NCBI RefSeq assembly: GCF_003752585.1
Contig: NZ_RKHR01000009.1
Span: 1-64,000, forward strand
Source of the DNA: Sinobacterium caligoides
GTDB lineage: Bacteria; Pseudomonadota; Gammaproteobacteria; Pseudomonadales; Sinobacteriaceae
DNA length: 64,000 nt
Reading direction: 5' to 3'
Position numbers and translations under genes: made by a program. Below are positions 7,823 through 15,921 of the stretch, one piece after another (the first letter of the stretch is position 1; the number at the start of each line of letters is the position of its first letter). The notes under the pieces were generated by a model. It did not search any database and had not been told where the DNA came from. It saw nothing but the letters and a program-made list of their open reading frames with translations.

Positions 7823-8092
7823 ATGAGTGAGAAAAAGGAAAAATCTATTGGAGTGAAGGCTCTCGCTTCAGTGTCTTCTCTTACTCTAATAGTCTGTGTC
7901 GTGATTCTTCTTGTTGCCGGTACAAACCTTTTTACTGGTCTTGTTGCGGTCGCCGCGTTTGGTGGTCTGACGGCTCCCGCTGTAATGACGGGAGATACGT
8001 TGGCGGAGTGCGTATCTGGAGTATTTGAAATGTTCATGGAAGGCATTAGCACTATCTTCGAAGCGATTGCTTCGATTTTCAGTTCATTCTAA
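7823..8092 (+). CDS. Small cassette membrane protein, 89 aa
   Basis: A hydrophobic protein with one or two membrane spans. A basic N terminus (MSEKKEKSIGVKA) precedes a strong helix at about residues 16-50 (LTLIVCVVILLVAGTNLFTGLVAVAAFGGL). The C terminus is amphipathic (FEMFMEGISTIFEAIASIFSSF). The ribosome site is AAGGTG just upstream of ATG 7823. No known family recognised. Small membrane proteins are common in integron cassettes. Confidence 0.65.
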   Translation: MSEKKEKSIGVKALASVSSLTLIVCVVILLVAGTNLFTGLVAVAAFGGLTAPAVMTGDTLAECVSGVFEMFMEGISTIFEAIASIFSSF

Positions 8093-8122
8093 ACCCGGAG
8101 ATTCGTTAGTACGTGCCTTATA

Positions 8123-8179
8123 CTCATAACAAGTTAAGTCAGCGGACGCATAAACGCGCCGCGGCTCTCAACGTTATGT
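8123..8179 (+). other. attC site 14
   Basis: A short 57-bp site opening CTCATAACAAGTTAAG and closing CTCAACGTTATGT. It begins about 30 bases after the preceding gene. Confidence 0.82.
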
Positions 8180-8195
8180 GTACTACAGGAAATAA

Positions 8196-8456
8196 ATGTT
8201 AACTCAAGCTAAGTTGTATATAGATTCAATGATTTGGAGCCTCAGCAAGAAACTAGCTGAACCTAAGTGGCTGTATTCTTACCTGGCGTCTAAATGGATA
8301 CTTACTTTAGCCCTGATTTTCGTTTTCGGGCAGTGGGCATATTTTAATGACGCTTTGCTGATTTTAATAACACCAATTGTTGTGTTGCCCAAAATAATCA
8401 AGAATGACTTACAACGTATAAAATCATGCACTGCTACTACTACTAATGCTAAATAA
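8196..8456 (+). CDS. Small cassette membrane protein, 86 aa
   Basis: About 30 N-terminal residues form an amphipathic segment, followed by one or two membrane spans (WILTLALIFVFGQWAYF and ALLILITPIVVLP, about residues 34-66) and a basic tail. Upstream CAGGAAATAA supports ATG 8196. I do not recognise the family. Confidence 0.65.
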   Translation: MLTQAKLYIDSMIWSLSKKLAEPKWLYSYLASKWILTLALIFVFGQWAYFNDALLILITPIVVLPKIIKNDLQRIKSCTATTTNAK

Positions 8457-8476
8457 ACTCACTAAATCCGTTCGCA

Positions 8477-8549
8477 CACATAACAAGGTGCGGCACAATC
8501 GCCCTTCGGGCTGGACTGCCTTCGGCAGCCTGTGCGCACGGCGTTATGC
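8477..8549 (+). other. attC site 15
   Basis: A 73-bp site opening CACATAACAAGGTGCGGCAC and closing GTGCGCACGGCGTTATGC. The inner stem is GCCCTTCGGGC. Confidence 0.9.
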
Positions 8550-8582
8550 GAAATTTTAAACTATTAAAAAAAGGAGTTAATA

Positions 8583-9113
8583 ATGACTTACGTAACCGAT
8601 GAATACTTAGACAAGCTACATGGATTGCTTGAAAAAGATGGTATTAATGTAGATCGAAACGAATTCCCTAGCGTGGACGAGATAGAACTCGGTCTAGAAA
8701 GAGAATTCGACTCGGGATTGTTCTACGCAATTGAAGAGAACAATGAAGATAGAACGATGCATCTTGGAGAGTGGGCTCTTGAAGATGGAAGCTATGAAGG
8801 GTTGGTTAAGTCCCTCTTAAAAATAGTCGATAAATCATTTGGTGGTTTTGCAACAACGTCTGAATATAACGATGGTTCAGGTACTGAGAGAGTAACCGTT
8901 GATACTGGTAAAAAACAGTATGAATGGACTTTTGATCACTCTTACTTAGATGATCAACAACTAGTTAAATCTGTTGCTTCTGTAACAAATGAAATTTCCA
9001 AAAATAGGCTTGTCTTAGTGCTTGATGAAGATAGCACCTTTGTAATGAGCTTGCCTCTTGATAGCGCTAACTATTTGGATGGAAAATTTGATGTTATTGA
9101 GGTGTGTAAGTAG
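8583..9113 (+). CDS. Hypothetical acidic cassette protein, 176 aa
   Basis: A soluble, acidic protein with no signal peptide or membrane segment. Notable segments are the N-terminal YLDKLHGLLEKDGINVDRNEFP and C-terminal FVMSLPLDSANYL. A strong ribosome site (AAAGGAG at 8569-8575) supports ATG 8583. I do not recognise a domain. Confidence 0.7.
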   Translation: MTYVTDEYLDKLHGLLEKDGINVDRNEFPSVDEIELGLEREFDSGLFYAIEENNEDRTMHLGEWALEDGSYEGLVKSLLKIVDKSFGGFATTSEYNDGSGTERVTVDTGKKQYEWTFDHSYLDDQQLVKSVASVTNEISKNRLVLVLDEDSTFVMSLPLDSANYLDGKFDVIEVCK

Positions 9114-9116
9114 GCC

Positions 9117-9216
9117 CGCATAACAAGGGCATGCACCCGACCGCCGGCACCTGTCACCTTTTGTGCGGAACACAAAAGTCGCCAGTTACCTCCGGCGGGT
9201 AATTCCGGCGTTATAG
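9117..9216 (+). other. attC site 16
   Basis: A 100-bp site opening CGCATAACAAGGGCATG and closing AATTCCGGCGTTATAG. The inner pairs CCGCCGG / CCGGCGG and CTTTTGTG / CACAAAAG are visible. Confidence 0.88.
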
Positions 9217-9502
9217 CGCTAAAAGCCCCATTATCTAATCATACTCACAACAACCTACCTCCCAACTGGACTACTCTCCTCATCTCCGTAAATTCTTACA
9301 GCTATCAGCCACTTGTAACTTTCCATCCAACCATAAGTGCGATACTGTATCTCTCAAATAATTAACAACACGGCTTAGCGGCAGTTAGCATGGACTTACT
9401 TCACAATCGGCAACAGTGCACCAAGCCAAGCTATAAGAAGACCAATCAGCATCGCCAGAAATGCTGGCTGGACTTCACTACGCTCAGCCGCTGTTGGCGG
9501 CG
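9211..9502. repeat. Recurrent ~290-bp cassette, copy F
   Basis: Starts TTATAGCGCTAAAAGCC. The distal two thirds are well conserved. The minus-strand frame keeps MESYKWLIAVRIY but then diverges and stops early. Confidence 0.83.
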
Positions 9503-9508
9503 TTACAT
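9431..9508 (+). other. attC site 17 (common type, mutated boxes)
   Basis: The left box is CTATAAG instead of CTATAAC and the right box is GTTACAT, so both recombination boxes have changed from the other common sites. The inner stem has changed to CCAGAAATGCTGG. Confidence 0.8.
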
Positions 9509-9532
9509 TTCTATCCGCTTAAGGAGGATTGA

Positions 9533-10087
9533 TTGAGATTTACGGATAAACTCAAAAAATCAAAAAAGCGATCTAGATTGGCTTATATCGTCGCTTTCTT
9601 AGCTGTTGTCTATTTTTTGATGACGTGTATTAAAGGAATTTACTTTTGGACTGATGGAAGTAGTTTCTCGCTTGCTGAGAGTATAAATTCAGGTATTAAA
9701 TGGCTGCTTGCTAAAACATGGATATTTCCCATAAGCAACCTTTGGGAAGTGATACCGGCAATACCATTTGAAGGAAGAGATATTCTGTCGTTCTATAAAG
9801 TTATTATTCCTCCGGTCGTAGTCTTTGGTATTTGCGCATTATTCATAACCGATTATCGCGCTTTAAGATCTAAATTCTATGAACTTAAAGCAGAAATCGA
9901 AAAAGAACTAGCTCTACGTGAAATGCGAAAAGATGCAGGACTAGATACATTGAGTGAGTCCGCAAGCATAGATGTTGTAATAAGTAACGCAACCAATAAT
10001 GACCCGGCGTGGCATAATACCGGTTGGGGTAAAGTAGTTATTGGTATTGCTATAGCAGCAGTTATTGCGGGAATAGGTTTAAAATAG
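9533..10087 (+). CDS. Cassette membrane protein with coiled-coil segment, 184 aa
   Basis: Starts at TTG 9533, directed by a perfect AAGGAGG at 9521-9527. The basic N terminus (LKKSKKRSR) precedes a membrane helix (LAYIVAFLAVVYFLMTCI, about residues 16-33). A second helix lies near 88-103 (VIIPPVVVFGICALFI), then a charged helical stretch (RSKFYELKAEIEKELALREMRKDAG) and a final hydrophobic helix with a small-residue pattern (VVIGIAIAAVIAGIG). The architecture suggests an inner-membrane protein with a cytoplasmic helical loop. Function unknown. Confidence 0.72.
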   Translation: MRFTDKLKKSKKRSRLAYIVAFLAVVYFLMTCIKGIYFWTDGSSFSLAESINSGIKWLLAKTWIFPISNLWEVIPAIPFEGRDILSFYKVIIPPVVVFGICALFITDYRALRSKFYELKAEIEKELALREMRKDAGLDTLSESASIDVVISNATNNDPAWHNTGWGKVVIGIAIAAVIAGIGLK

Positions 10088-10091
10088 AGAA

Positions 10092-10176
10092 ATGTAACAA
10101 GCCAAGCCAGTAGGACTTATTATGCTGTCGCTTCGCTCTAAAGACGCAGAATAAGCCGCTGCTTTGGACGTTATAT
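10092..10176 (+). other. attC site 18
   Basis: An 85-bp site opening ATGTAACAAGCCAAG and closing CTTTGGACGTTATAT. The inner pair GGACTTATT / AATAAGCC is visible. Confidence 0.85.
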
Positions 10177-10200
10177 TGCAATGGAGAATGCAGAGGTATC

Positions 10201-10890
10201 ATGAAAACAGTAGGTCTTTTGGGTGGTATGAGCTGGGAGAGTACGGCCGATTACTATCGAGCTATCAATGAAGGGGTTAAGAAACGCCTCGGAGGGTTAC
10301 ATTCAGCCAAGATAGCCATGTACAGTGTGGATTTTGCACAGATAGAGCATATGCAGCATGAAGGAGATTGGGAAGCTACGGCAAAAATACTTTCTGATGC
10401 GGCTCAAAAAGTTGAATCTGCCGGTGCTGATTTCTTACTCATTTGCACAAACACAATGCACAAGGTTTCTCCGCAAATAGAAGAGGCGATCGACATCCCG
10501 TTGCTTCACATAGCTGATGCGACTGCAGAGGTTCTTGTAGGTGAAGGTATTCAAACCGTAGGGTTGCTTGGTACTGCATTTACAATGGAGCAGGATTTCT
10601 ATAAGGGGCGGTTAAAAGAGCGCTATGGTCTCAATGTTCTAACTCCCAATCAAGAAGACATTTTAATTGTCCATAACGTAATTTATCAGGAGCTTTGCCT
10701 GGGGGATGTGCGTAAAAAATCAAAGGACGAGTATCTCCGTATAATTGAATCGCTGTCTAATCAAGGCGCTGATGCGGTAATTCTTGGATGCACAGAAATT
10801 GGAATGCTAGTTAATCAAGGCGATACAAATACTAGGTTATTCGACACCACAGAAATACATGCTGAAAGTGCTGTGAAATATGCAATATAA
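10201..10890 (+). CDS. Aspartate/glutamate racemase family protein (YgeA-like)
   Basis: A 229-residue protein of the Asp/Glu racemase family, which uses two cysteines for cofactor-free racemisation. It has the N-terminal GLLGGMSWEST block (residues 5-15). The two predicted catalytic positions are Cys82 in LICTNTMHK and Cys197 in ILGCTEIGML. Length and motifs fit the YgeA-type broad amino-acid racemases. GAGG upstream of ATG 10201 is a usable ribosome site. Its last codons overlap attC 19. D-amino acid production or use is an inference, as the substrate is not visible. Confidence 0.88.
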   Translation: MKTVGLLGGMSWESTADYYRAINEGVKKRLGGLHSAKIAMYSVDFAQIEHMQHEGDWEATAKILSDAAQKVESAGADFLLICTNTMHKVSPQIEEAIDIPLLHIADATAEVLVGEGIQTVGLLGTAFTMEQDFYKGRLKERYGLNVLTPNQEDILIVHNVIYQELCLGDVRKKSKDEYLRIIESLSNQGADAVILGCTEIGMLVNQGDTNTRLFDTTEIHAESAVKYAI

Positions 10891-10989
10891 CAATCACAGG
10901 CTGTCGGAGCGGTATGGTGCGTCATCCGCTTTGCAAAGTGCCGAAAAGTAGCTTCCACACCACACCGCCTGCAGCTGTGGGCGTTAGTT
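10885..10989 (+). other. attC site 19
   Basis: A 105-bp site opening ATATAACAATCACAGGCTGTCGG and closing TGTGGGCGTTAGTT. It resembles attC 9 over its left half. Confidence 0.85.
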
Positions 10990-11004
10990 TACACAAGGAG
11001 TATG

Positions 11005-11619
11005 ATGTTGTTAGAAAGTATCGCTATGTTATCAGGGCTGATTGCAACTATTTGGATTACAATCGGCGTATATATTGCTGCTAGATTCTATCCTCATTAC
11101 GATCACGCAAATCAATTCTGTAGTGAATTAGGCGCAGCTGGCAGTCCAACTGAAAAAATATCACCAGCAATAAATAACTATCCCTTAGGTTTCATATTCT
11201 GCTTATTCGGGTGGGCAATAGTTCAACTTGATGACTCAAATATCGCTATCACTATTTCTGGAATTTTAATTATTATTCACGGTATTGGCACTTGGGCTGC
11301 AGGTTATTTCCCTATGGATAAAGATCCATACACTAAGTCACCAACACTAAATTGCAAAATTCACTCTTGGGCTGGCTTAATTATGCTCTTAGCACTTTTA
11401 ATCGCACCAATATTCATAGCTTTCAGTCCAGAGTCAATTTATATCCCTTTCTGGTTTAGAGCAACCTCAATTGCTATTGTTTTTTTATCGACCTATTACC
11501 TATTAAAAATGTATCAAGGCCTTAAAAAACAGAAACTAACTGGCTACTATCAACGTATTTCCTATTGGATTAAGCTAATTTGGCTAAGTATTTTTTCGCT
11601 AATATTGGTGCAAATGTAA
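11005..11619 (+). CDS. DUF998 family membrane protein
   Basis: About 204 residues with six or so membrane helices (first at residues 2-25, last near 185-204). The conserved-looking segment FYPHYDHANQFCSELGAAGSPTEKI between helices 1 and 2 and AAGYFPMDKD between helices 3 and 4 fit DUF998. ATG codons lie at 11002 and 11005. AAGGAG at 10995-11000 is too close to the first, so I use the second. The protein is an integral inner-membrane protein with no known activity. Confidence 0.83.
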   Translation: MLLESIAMLSGLIATIWITIGVYIAARFYPHYDHANQFCSELGAAGSPTEKISPAINNYPLGFIFCLFGWAIVQLDDSNIAITISGILIIIHGIGTWAAGYFPMDKDPYTKSPTLNCKIHSWAGLIMLLALLIAPIFIAFSPESIYIPFWFRATSIAIVFLSTYYLLKMYQGLKKQKLTGYYQRISYWIKLIWLSIFSLILVQM

Positions 11620-11721
11620 ACTAACAAGACAGTTGTCTATGGGAAGTCTAAAGCTTGGCTGGCGCTCATTCTTCGCTAATTTTAGCCAAGCATTTATACG
11701 CCCTATATTGCAGCGTTATAG
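11619..11721 (+). other. attC site 20
   Basis: A 103-bp site opening AACTAACAAGACAG and closing TTGCAGCGTTATAG. The inner AAGCTTGGCTGG / TAGCCAAGC segments pair. Confidence 0.82.
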
Positions 11722-11965
11722 CGCTAAAAGCTCCACTCTCTAATCATACTAACACCAGCCTCTCTGCCAACGCCCACTACTTCCCGTAATCGTCGTGAAT
11801 TCTTCATTTATCAGCTACTTGTAACTTCCCATCCAGCCATTAGTACGGTATTGTATCTCTCAAATAATTAACAACACGGCTTAGCGGCAGTTAGCATGGA
11901 CTTACTTCACAATCAGCAAAGCTGGCTGGACTTCGCACGATCAGCTGTTGTTGGCGGCGCTATAA
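11716..11965. repeat. Recurrent cassette copy G with internal attC deletion
   Basis: Starts like the intact copies. Near the end, the segment between two CAGCAA direct repeats has been lost, removing the left attC box and about 45 bases. The right box has mutated to GGCGCTATAAC. The remaining piece of the site (11915-11965) should not work as attC, so this copy is fused to the following tautomerase gene. Confidence 0.82.
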
Positions 11966-11980
11966 CTCAGGAAGGAATTC

Positions 11981-12376
11981 ATGCCTAGTGTACTAATTGA
12001 AGTCCGAAGAGAATATTCGGAAGAGGAAGAATCAGGAATCATGGAGGCAGTTCATTCGGCTTTACGTTCTAGCTTCAAAATTAAGCCAACTGATCGGCAT
12101 GTACGGTTAATCGTTCATAAAGCGCATCGATTCGAGTGCCCGCCTGATCGTGAAAAACCGGAATACGTGACTCACATAAGTATCGATTGCATTGCAGGGA
12201 GAAGTCTCGATGCGAAGAGATCACTTTACCAAACAATCGTGAAGAACCTTAAGCCTTTCGGTATACCAAATAATCACGTAAAGATAATGTTACGAGAAAT
12301 AACCCTAGACAACTGGGGCGTTCGAGGCGGTTATGCTGCGTGTGACATAGATCTAGGATTTGAGGTAGAAGTCTAG
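11981..12376 (+). CDS. Tautomerase family protein
   Basis: A 131-residue protein beginning MPSVLIEVRREYS. After removal of Met the N-terminal Pro is the expected general base of the tautomerase (4-oxalocrotonate tautomerase/MIF) superfamily. LKPFGIPNNHVKIMLREI and NWGVRGG in the second half fit a two-repeat tautomerase fold. GGAAGG at 11970-11975 gives a good spacing to ATG 11981. The physiological substrate is not evident. Confidence 0.85.
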   Translation: MPSVLIEVRREYSEEEESGIMEAVHSALRSSFKIKPTDRHVRLIVHKAHRFECPPDREKPEYVTHISIDCIAGRSLDAKRSLYQTIVKNLKPFGIPNNHVKIMLREITLDNWGVRGGYAACDIDLGFEVEV

Positions 12377-12380
12377 TGCG

Positions 12381-12431
12381 CTATAACAAGACGCAGCAAC
12401 GGACCTCCGGCCGCTGTTCGAGGCGTTAGGT
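12381..12431 (+). other. attC site 21
   Basis: A short site opening CTATAACAAGACGCAGC and closing GCTGTTCGAGGCGTTAGGT. The inner pair is GGACCTCCGGCC. Confidence 0.88.
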
Positions 12432-12448
12432 AATCAAGGAGAAGTGTG

Positions 12449-12919
12449 ATGATTCAAATACAGAAAGACGATCTTTCAGATGGTGCAATTGAGAGATTGC
12501 TCAATACTCATATACAGGAAATGTATAAGCATTCTCCGGCTGAAAGCGTGCATGCTATAGATCCCGAAAAACTGAAAGATCCCTCTGTCACCTTTTGGTC
12601 AGCCCGCATCAATAATGAGCTGGTTGGCTGTGGTGCGCTTAAAGAGCTATATTCAAGCGTAGGCGAGATCAAATCAATGAAAACAGATGAAAATCATCTG
12701 CGAAAAGGTATTGGAGCAAGGCTATTATCTGAGATCATTACTGAAGCAAGAAAGCGCTCATACGGCGAAATCAGCTTGGAAACAGGTAGTAATGAAGCCT
12801 TTAATCCAGCAATAACCATGTATGAAATGCATGGTTTTGTTGAATGCCCACCTTTTGGTGAATACAAGCTAGATCCATATAGTAAGTTCTATACTAAAAA
12901 GCTAAGTGTAAATCTCTAA
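12449..12919 (+). CDS. GNAT family N-acetyltransferase
   Basis: A 156-residue GNAT protein. The acetyl-CoA loop is HLRKGIGARLLSE (about residues 89-101) after the strand GEIKSMKTDE. The C-terminal ETGSNEAFNPAITMYEMHGFVECPPFGEY pattern is that of YafP/Ydcj-like small-molecule or peptide acetyltransferases. ATG 12449 is preferred over the upstream GTG because GGAG is seven bases away. The acceptor is unknown. It is the second of three GNAT cassettes. Confidence 0.9.
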   Translation: MIQIQKDDLSDGAIERLLNTHIQEMYKHSPAESVHAIDPEKLKDPSVTFWSARINNELVGCGALKELYSSVGEIKSMKTDENHLRKGIGARLLSEIITEARKRSYGEISLETGSNEAFNPAITMYEMHGFVECPPFGEYKLDPYSKFYTKKLSVNL

Positions 12920-13033
12920 CAAGTGTATTCAAGCCGACGTATTTTGCTCCGCTCCTTTATATGCTATTCGCTGCGCTCAGTATCGCATACAAAAGCGCTC
13001 CACAAAATACGCAGATTAATCACGGAATTATAG
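12914..13033 (+). other. attC site 22
   Basis: The longest site at 120 bp, opening CTCTAACAAGTGTATTC. It has the long inner inverted segments CGTATTTTG / CAAAATACG. The right box is ATTATAG, a variant with A replacing the usual G. Confidence 0.72.
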
Positions 13034-13051
13034 TGCAGATGAGGCTCAATA

Positions 13052-13474
13052 GTGAAGCGAAATAAAATATTCCTTGGAATTTTCACTGCTTTTGGCTTGT
13101 ATGTTTTTGTAAGCATATTGTCACAGTTAATTACCGCCCCATTAAGCTCAAATAATATCTGCGATAGGGCTAATGAGAAGAAACTTGTTTCACCCGATAG
13201 GCAGCTAGAGCTAACCCTTGAGTTTCGAACTTGTACTTTGTCAGGGGGAACTACCCGAGTGGTACTTTATGAATTGTCTAACCCGAATAGATCTGAAGTG
13301 TTAGTTGATGTCGAGATGAAAAATAAAGCGGGGAATTATTACCCAGTGCCTATTCAGCCCGTTTGGCTGGATGCAAAATCGTTAGCTATCTATCTTCCTA
13401 AAGAGCATATATCAAGAAGCAATCGAAATGACGCTTATGGTGTTTCTATTCAATACCACCCAATAGGAGGGTAA
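13052..13474 (+). CDS. Hypothetical membrane-anchored cassette protein, 140 aa
   Basis: One N-terminal membrane helix (IFLGIFTAFGLYVFVSILSQLI, about residues 6-27) is followed by an extracytoplasmic domain with two cysteines (NNICDRA and FRTCTLS) that could form a disulfide. The start is GTG 13052, with GAGG eight bases upstream. The domain pattern (ELTLEFRTCTLSGGTTRVVLYEL) resembles secreted immunoglobulin-like or DUF small domains, but I cannot name a family. Confidence 0.68.
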   Translation: MKRNKIFLGIFTAFGLYVFVSILSQLITAPLSSNNICDRANEKKLVSPDRQLELTLEFRTCTLSGGTTRVVLYELSNPNRSEVLVDVEMKNKAGNYYPVPIQPVWLDAKSLAIYLPKEHISRSNRNDAYGVSIQYHPIGG

Positions 13475-13483
13475 TGTGTTGCA

Positions 13484-13572
13484 CAATAACAGGCCAATCA
13501 CAGTCAGCCGAAAACAGCGCGGCTTGGACTCGCTACACTACGTTTCGCTCGCCTGTACTGCCGGCGTTCTAG
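13484..13572 (+). other. attC site 23
   Basis: An 89-bp site opening CAATAACAGGCC and closing TGCCGGCGTTCTAG. The right box GTTCTAG is a variant. Confidence 0.8.
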
Positions 13573-13590
13573 CTCTAATTAGGGTCATCA

Positions 13591-14217
13591 ATGAAATTTG
13601 ATACTGTTCATCTAGAAACCGAAAGAGTTTTAATACGTTTAGTAAAAGAGAGTGATAGCCGTAGCTTATATAAAATTTATTCAGACCCTAAAGCTATGGA
13701 GTATTGGAGCAGCATTCCTTTTGAAAATGAATCACAAGCGACTGAACTAGTTAAATCAGCAATTAATAACTTTGATTCTGGGAGCTCACTTTTACTGGCT
13801 ATTATTTTAAAAGAGTCGGGGGAACTCGTCGGGACATTAAACTTGTTTAATGTTTATGCTGAATCCAAAAGAGCTGAGGTTGGCTATATCTTATCAAGTT
13901 TATTCTGGCGGAAGGGACTAATGGCAGAATCATTTGGAGCTCTAATACATTTCTGTTTTGAACACTTGAAATTGAATAGATTAGAAGCTGACATAGATCC
14001 TGATAATGTAGCATCATCGGCGCTACTGAAGAAACATGGCTTCAAGGTTGAAGGCCTACTCAAGGAACGTTGGATCGTTAATGGAAATATCACAGATAGT
14101 GAGGTGTATGGTTTAGTGAAATCGAGCTATAACAAGCAACTGAACACGGATTCGGCTTACGGCCTCACGTTTTGCAAAAACACGCAAAACAACGTGTCAG
14201 CAAACCTCACCGGTTAG
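13591..14217 (+). CDS. GNAT (RimJ/RimL-type) N-acetyltransferase with tail encoded in attC
   Basis: A 208-residue RimJ/RimL-like acetyltransferase: LETERVLIRLVKESDS at the start, GYILSSLFWRKGLMAESFGALIHFCFEHLKLNRLEADIDPDN in the centre and SSALLKKHGFKVEGLLKERW. The fold is complete by about residue 178. The last ~30 residues (from SSYNKQLN) are translated from attC 24, because no stop codon precedes the site. The gene may thus have lost its original stop. The ribosome site is weak. Substrate unknown. Confidence 0.88.
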   Translation: MKFDTVHLETERVLIRLVKESDSRSLYKIYSDPKAMEYWSSIPFENESQATELVKSAINNFDSGSSLLLAIILKESGELVGTLNLFNVYAESKRAEVGYILSSLFWRKGLMAESFGALIHFCFEHLKLNRLEADIDPDNVASSALLKKHGFKVEGLLKERWIVNGNITDSEVYGLVKSSYNKQLNTDSAYGLTFCKNTQNNVSANLTG

Positions 14218-14230
14218 TTGGACGTTATAG
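14127..14230 (+). other. attC site 24, overlapping the GNAT coding region
   Basis: Opens CTATAACAAGCAAC and closes GTTGGACGTTATAG. The inner pair ACGTTTTGC / GCAAAACAACGT is visible. Unlike other sites here, most of it lies inside an open reading frame. Confidence 0.85.
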
Positions 14231-14272
14231 CACTAAAAACCCCATTTTATAATCATACTCACACCACCCTAC
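14225..14272. repeat. Left piece of split recurrent cassette, copy H
   Basis: TTATAGCACTAAAAACCCC...AATCATACTCACACCACCC is the normal beginning of the recurrent cassette. The similarity ends just before the stop codon of the minus-strand gene at 14288. The rest of the repeat resumes near 17600. Confidence 0.75.
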
Positions 14273-14287
14273 CCTTCGTGACACTAC

Positions 14288-15136
14288 CTAGGGTGATGGC
14301 TTCATCGCGAGACATTGATGGTAGGCATAGTCAATGCTCATCATGTGGTGGCGTAAATCATTCACGACATCCGTTTGATAGCGAATATGGTGCATAAAGG
14401 GGTAAGCCGAAAGGCGTTGAAAGCTAGGGTTACCGGTTAGTTTGGATAAGCTGGCCATCAAACTTTCATCAAGCTGGAGCGATAATGCGGCACGCTCGGC
14501 TTCTTCATCGCTTAAAAACAACACTAAAAAGAAAATCATGATGTAAGACGCGGTTTCTATATCCAAATTTAACAGCCGTCGACGATGCGGTTCAACATCA
14601 ATGGCGGGTATCGTTAATGCCGAAAAGTCAATGGCCTCCAACGGCAGTTGTTGATCAACTCGCACATCAGCTGAGGCGCCGGTATCAATCACATGATTGT
14701 AAATATTGATGTCATGAAGCACGATGGCATTCATGCCATCGACATCCCCCAATTGCGACACGTGTGTCGGCATTAAGGTCACCGGTATGACGGCATCGGA
14801 TTGGCAATTGCTGGCGACAAAATTAATTAATGCCGATTCCAACTGGAAATGACGGATAATGTATTCCAAGGCCTCTTTGGAGATAAAGTTCGCCATAAAC
14901 CACACCCCCAAGCGGTTTAATAAGCCGTGTGATTTGATCGTAAACGGCAGCAGTCGTTTTACCATACGCAATAACGCAATAGACACGATCATCACGAGGC
15001 GTACCAGCGGTAGCAGGATGCGAACCGACCGACGACTCATGTCCTTTTCATACAGTTGGCGATCGTAACTGCTTAAGGACAAGTGAGGATCATTATTAAT
15101 GGCCTCAAAAAATTGTGGGTTTTTACGATCCCGCAT
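14288..15136 (-). CDS. Unknown protein of the ketosynthase-oxidase trio, 282 aa
   Basis: Third gene of a minus-strand operon, starting 10 bases after the oxidase stop with AAGGA well placed. The N terminus is polar (MRDRKNPQFFEAINNDPHLSLSSYDRQLYEKD). A hydrophobic basic helix follows (RILLPLVRLVMIVSIALLRMVKRLLPF, about residues 38-65), suggesting membrane association. The C-terminal part has histidine-rich helices (YPFMHHIRYQTDVVNDLRHHMMSIDYAYH, about 243-272). I do not recognise the family. Position suggests it assists or anchors the two enzymes upstream, which is inference. Confidence 0.8.
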   Translation of the reverse strand: MRDRKNPQFFEAINNDPHLSLSSYDRQLYEKDMSRRSVRILLPLVRLVMIVSIALLRMVKRLLPFTIKSHGLLNRLGVWFMANFISKEALEYIIRHFQLESALINFVASNCQSDAVIPVTLMPTHVSQLGDVDGMNAIVLHDINIYNHVIDTGASADVRVDQQLPLEAIDFSALTIPAIDVEPHRRRLLNLDIETASYIMIFFLVLFLSDEEAERAALSLQLDESLMASLSKLTGNPSFQRLSAYPFMHHIRYQTDVVNDLRHHMMSIDYAYHQCLAMKPSP

Positions 15137-15146
15137 AGTTTATTCC

Positions 15147-15896
15147 TTAGTAATTATTAATTTCAGCCAGTTGCAGCGCGTATAAACGGCCAACAACTTT
15201 AGCGATACGGCGGGTCTCAATGGCAGCTTCAGCCGTCATGAAGGGTGAGGTTAATATTTTAATCAGGTTTTCATAATGATCTTCATCGGCCACGCCGTGG
15301 TAATACAGAAAGCTGGTGGCTTCTTTGCCGATATCGAGGCTTGCTTGGATAGCAGAGGACCATCCAGCTGCTTTGTGCGATCCTAAGCCTTCAATGATGA
15401 AGGTGGCACCAAAAATACCCACGGGATTGGGTTTGCTGGCTTCATGAAAAATAAACGCCGATAAGGCTTGGCTACCGATATTCAGCAGTCCATTATTCAA
15501 CCGTTGTTCGTCTCCACCAGTGCGCAGAAAATCTTTTTCAAGCATCAGGAAGTCCTGATGCTCTTCCGCGGCATGGCGGATCAGCGCACTGCGTAAAAGC
15601 ACATGGCTATTTTCCATGGATGCTGCCGCCTGAGAAATCCACCGACCACCTTGACTGACTTGTTCGCGCATATTGAGCAAATAGGCTTGGTATTCTTCCA
15701 CCGTGATCTGTGTCGACTCGATGGCTTGAACAATGGGCGTGTTACATAATTGCTGATGAAAGCCATACCAAACATCAGCCAATGCACGGCCGAGCCACTG
15801 AGGAATTTCCCCCGCATCTTCAAGGCGTGCTTGTAAGGGGCTTTGAGCTAGTAGTGCATCAAGCGATAGATCACTGGTTAACGAAGGGAGTTGCAT
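15147..15896 (-). CDS. Heme-oxygenase-like (TenA/HDO-type) putative diiron oxidase
   Basis: A 249-residue all-helical protein of the iron-containing redox enzyme type. Candidate metal ligands follow the heme-oxygenase-like diiron pattern: His108, Glu111/112 and His113 in IRHAAEEHQDF; Glu169 in FIIEGLG; His200, Asp204/206 and His207 in YYHGVADEDHYENL. Relatives such as UndA and BesC cleave C-C bonds or desaturate fatty or amino acids. It lies 25 bases downstream of the ketosynthase with AAGGA before ATG 15896. Oxidation or decarboxylation of the ketosynthase product is a reasonable inference. The substrate is unknown. Confidence 0.85.
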   Translation of the reverse strand: MQLPSLTSDLSLDALLAQSPLQARLEDAGEIPQWLGRALADVWYGFHQQLCNTPIVQAIESTQITVEEYQAYLLNMREQVSQGGRWISQAAASMENSHVLLRSALIRHAAEEHQDFLMLEKDFLRTGGDEQRLNNGLLNIGSQALSAFIFHEASKPNPVGIFGATFIIEGLGSHKAAGWSSAIQASLDIGKEATSFLYYHGVADEDHYENLIKILTSPFMTAEAAIETRRIAKVVGRLYALQLAEINNY

Positions 15897-15921
15897 AGGA
15901 TATCCTTAATTGTTCGATGGG

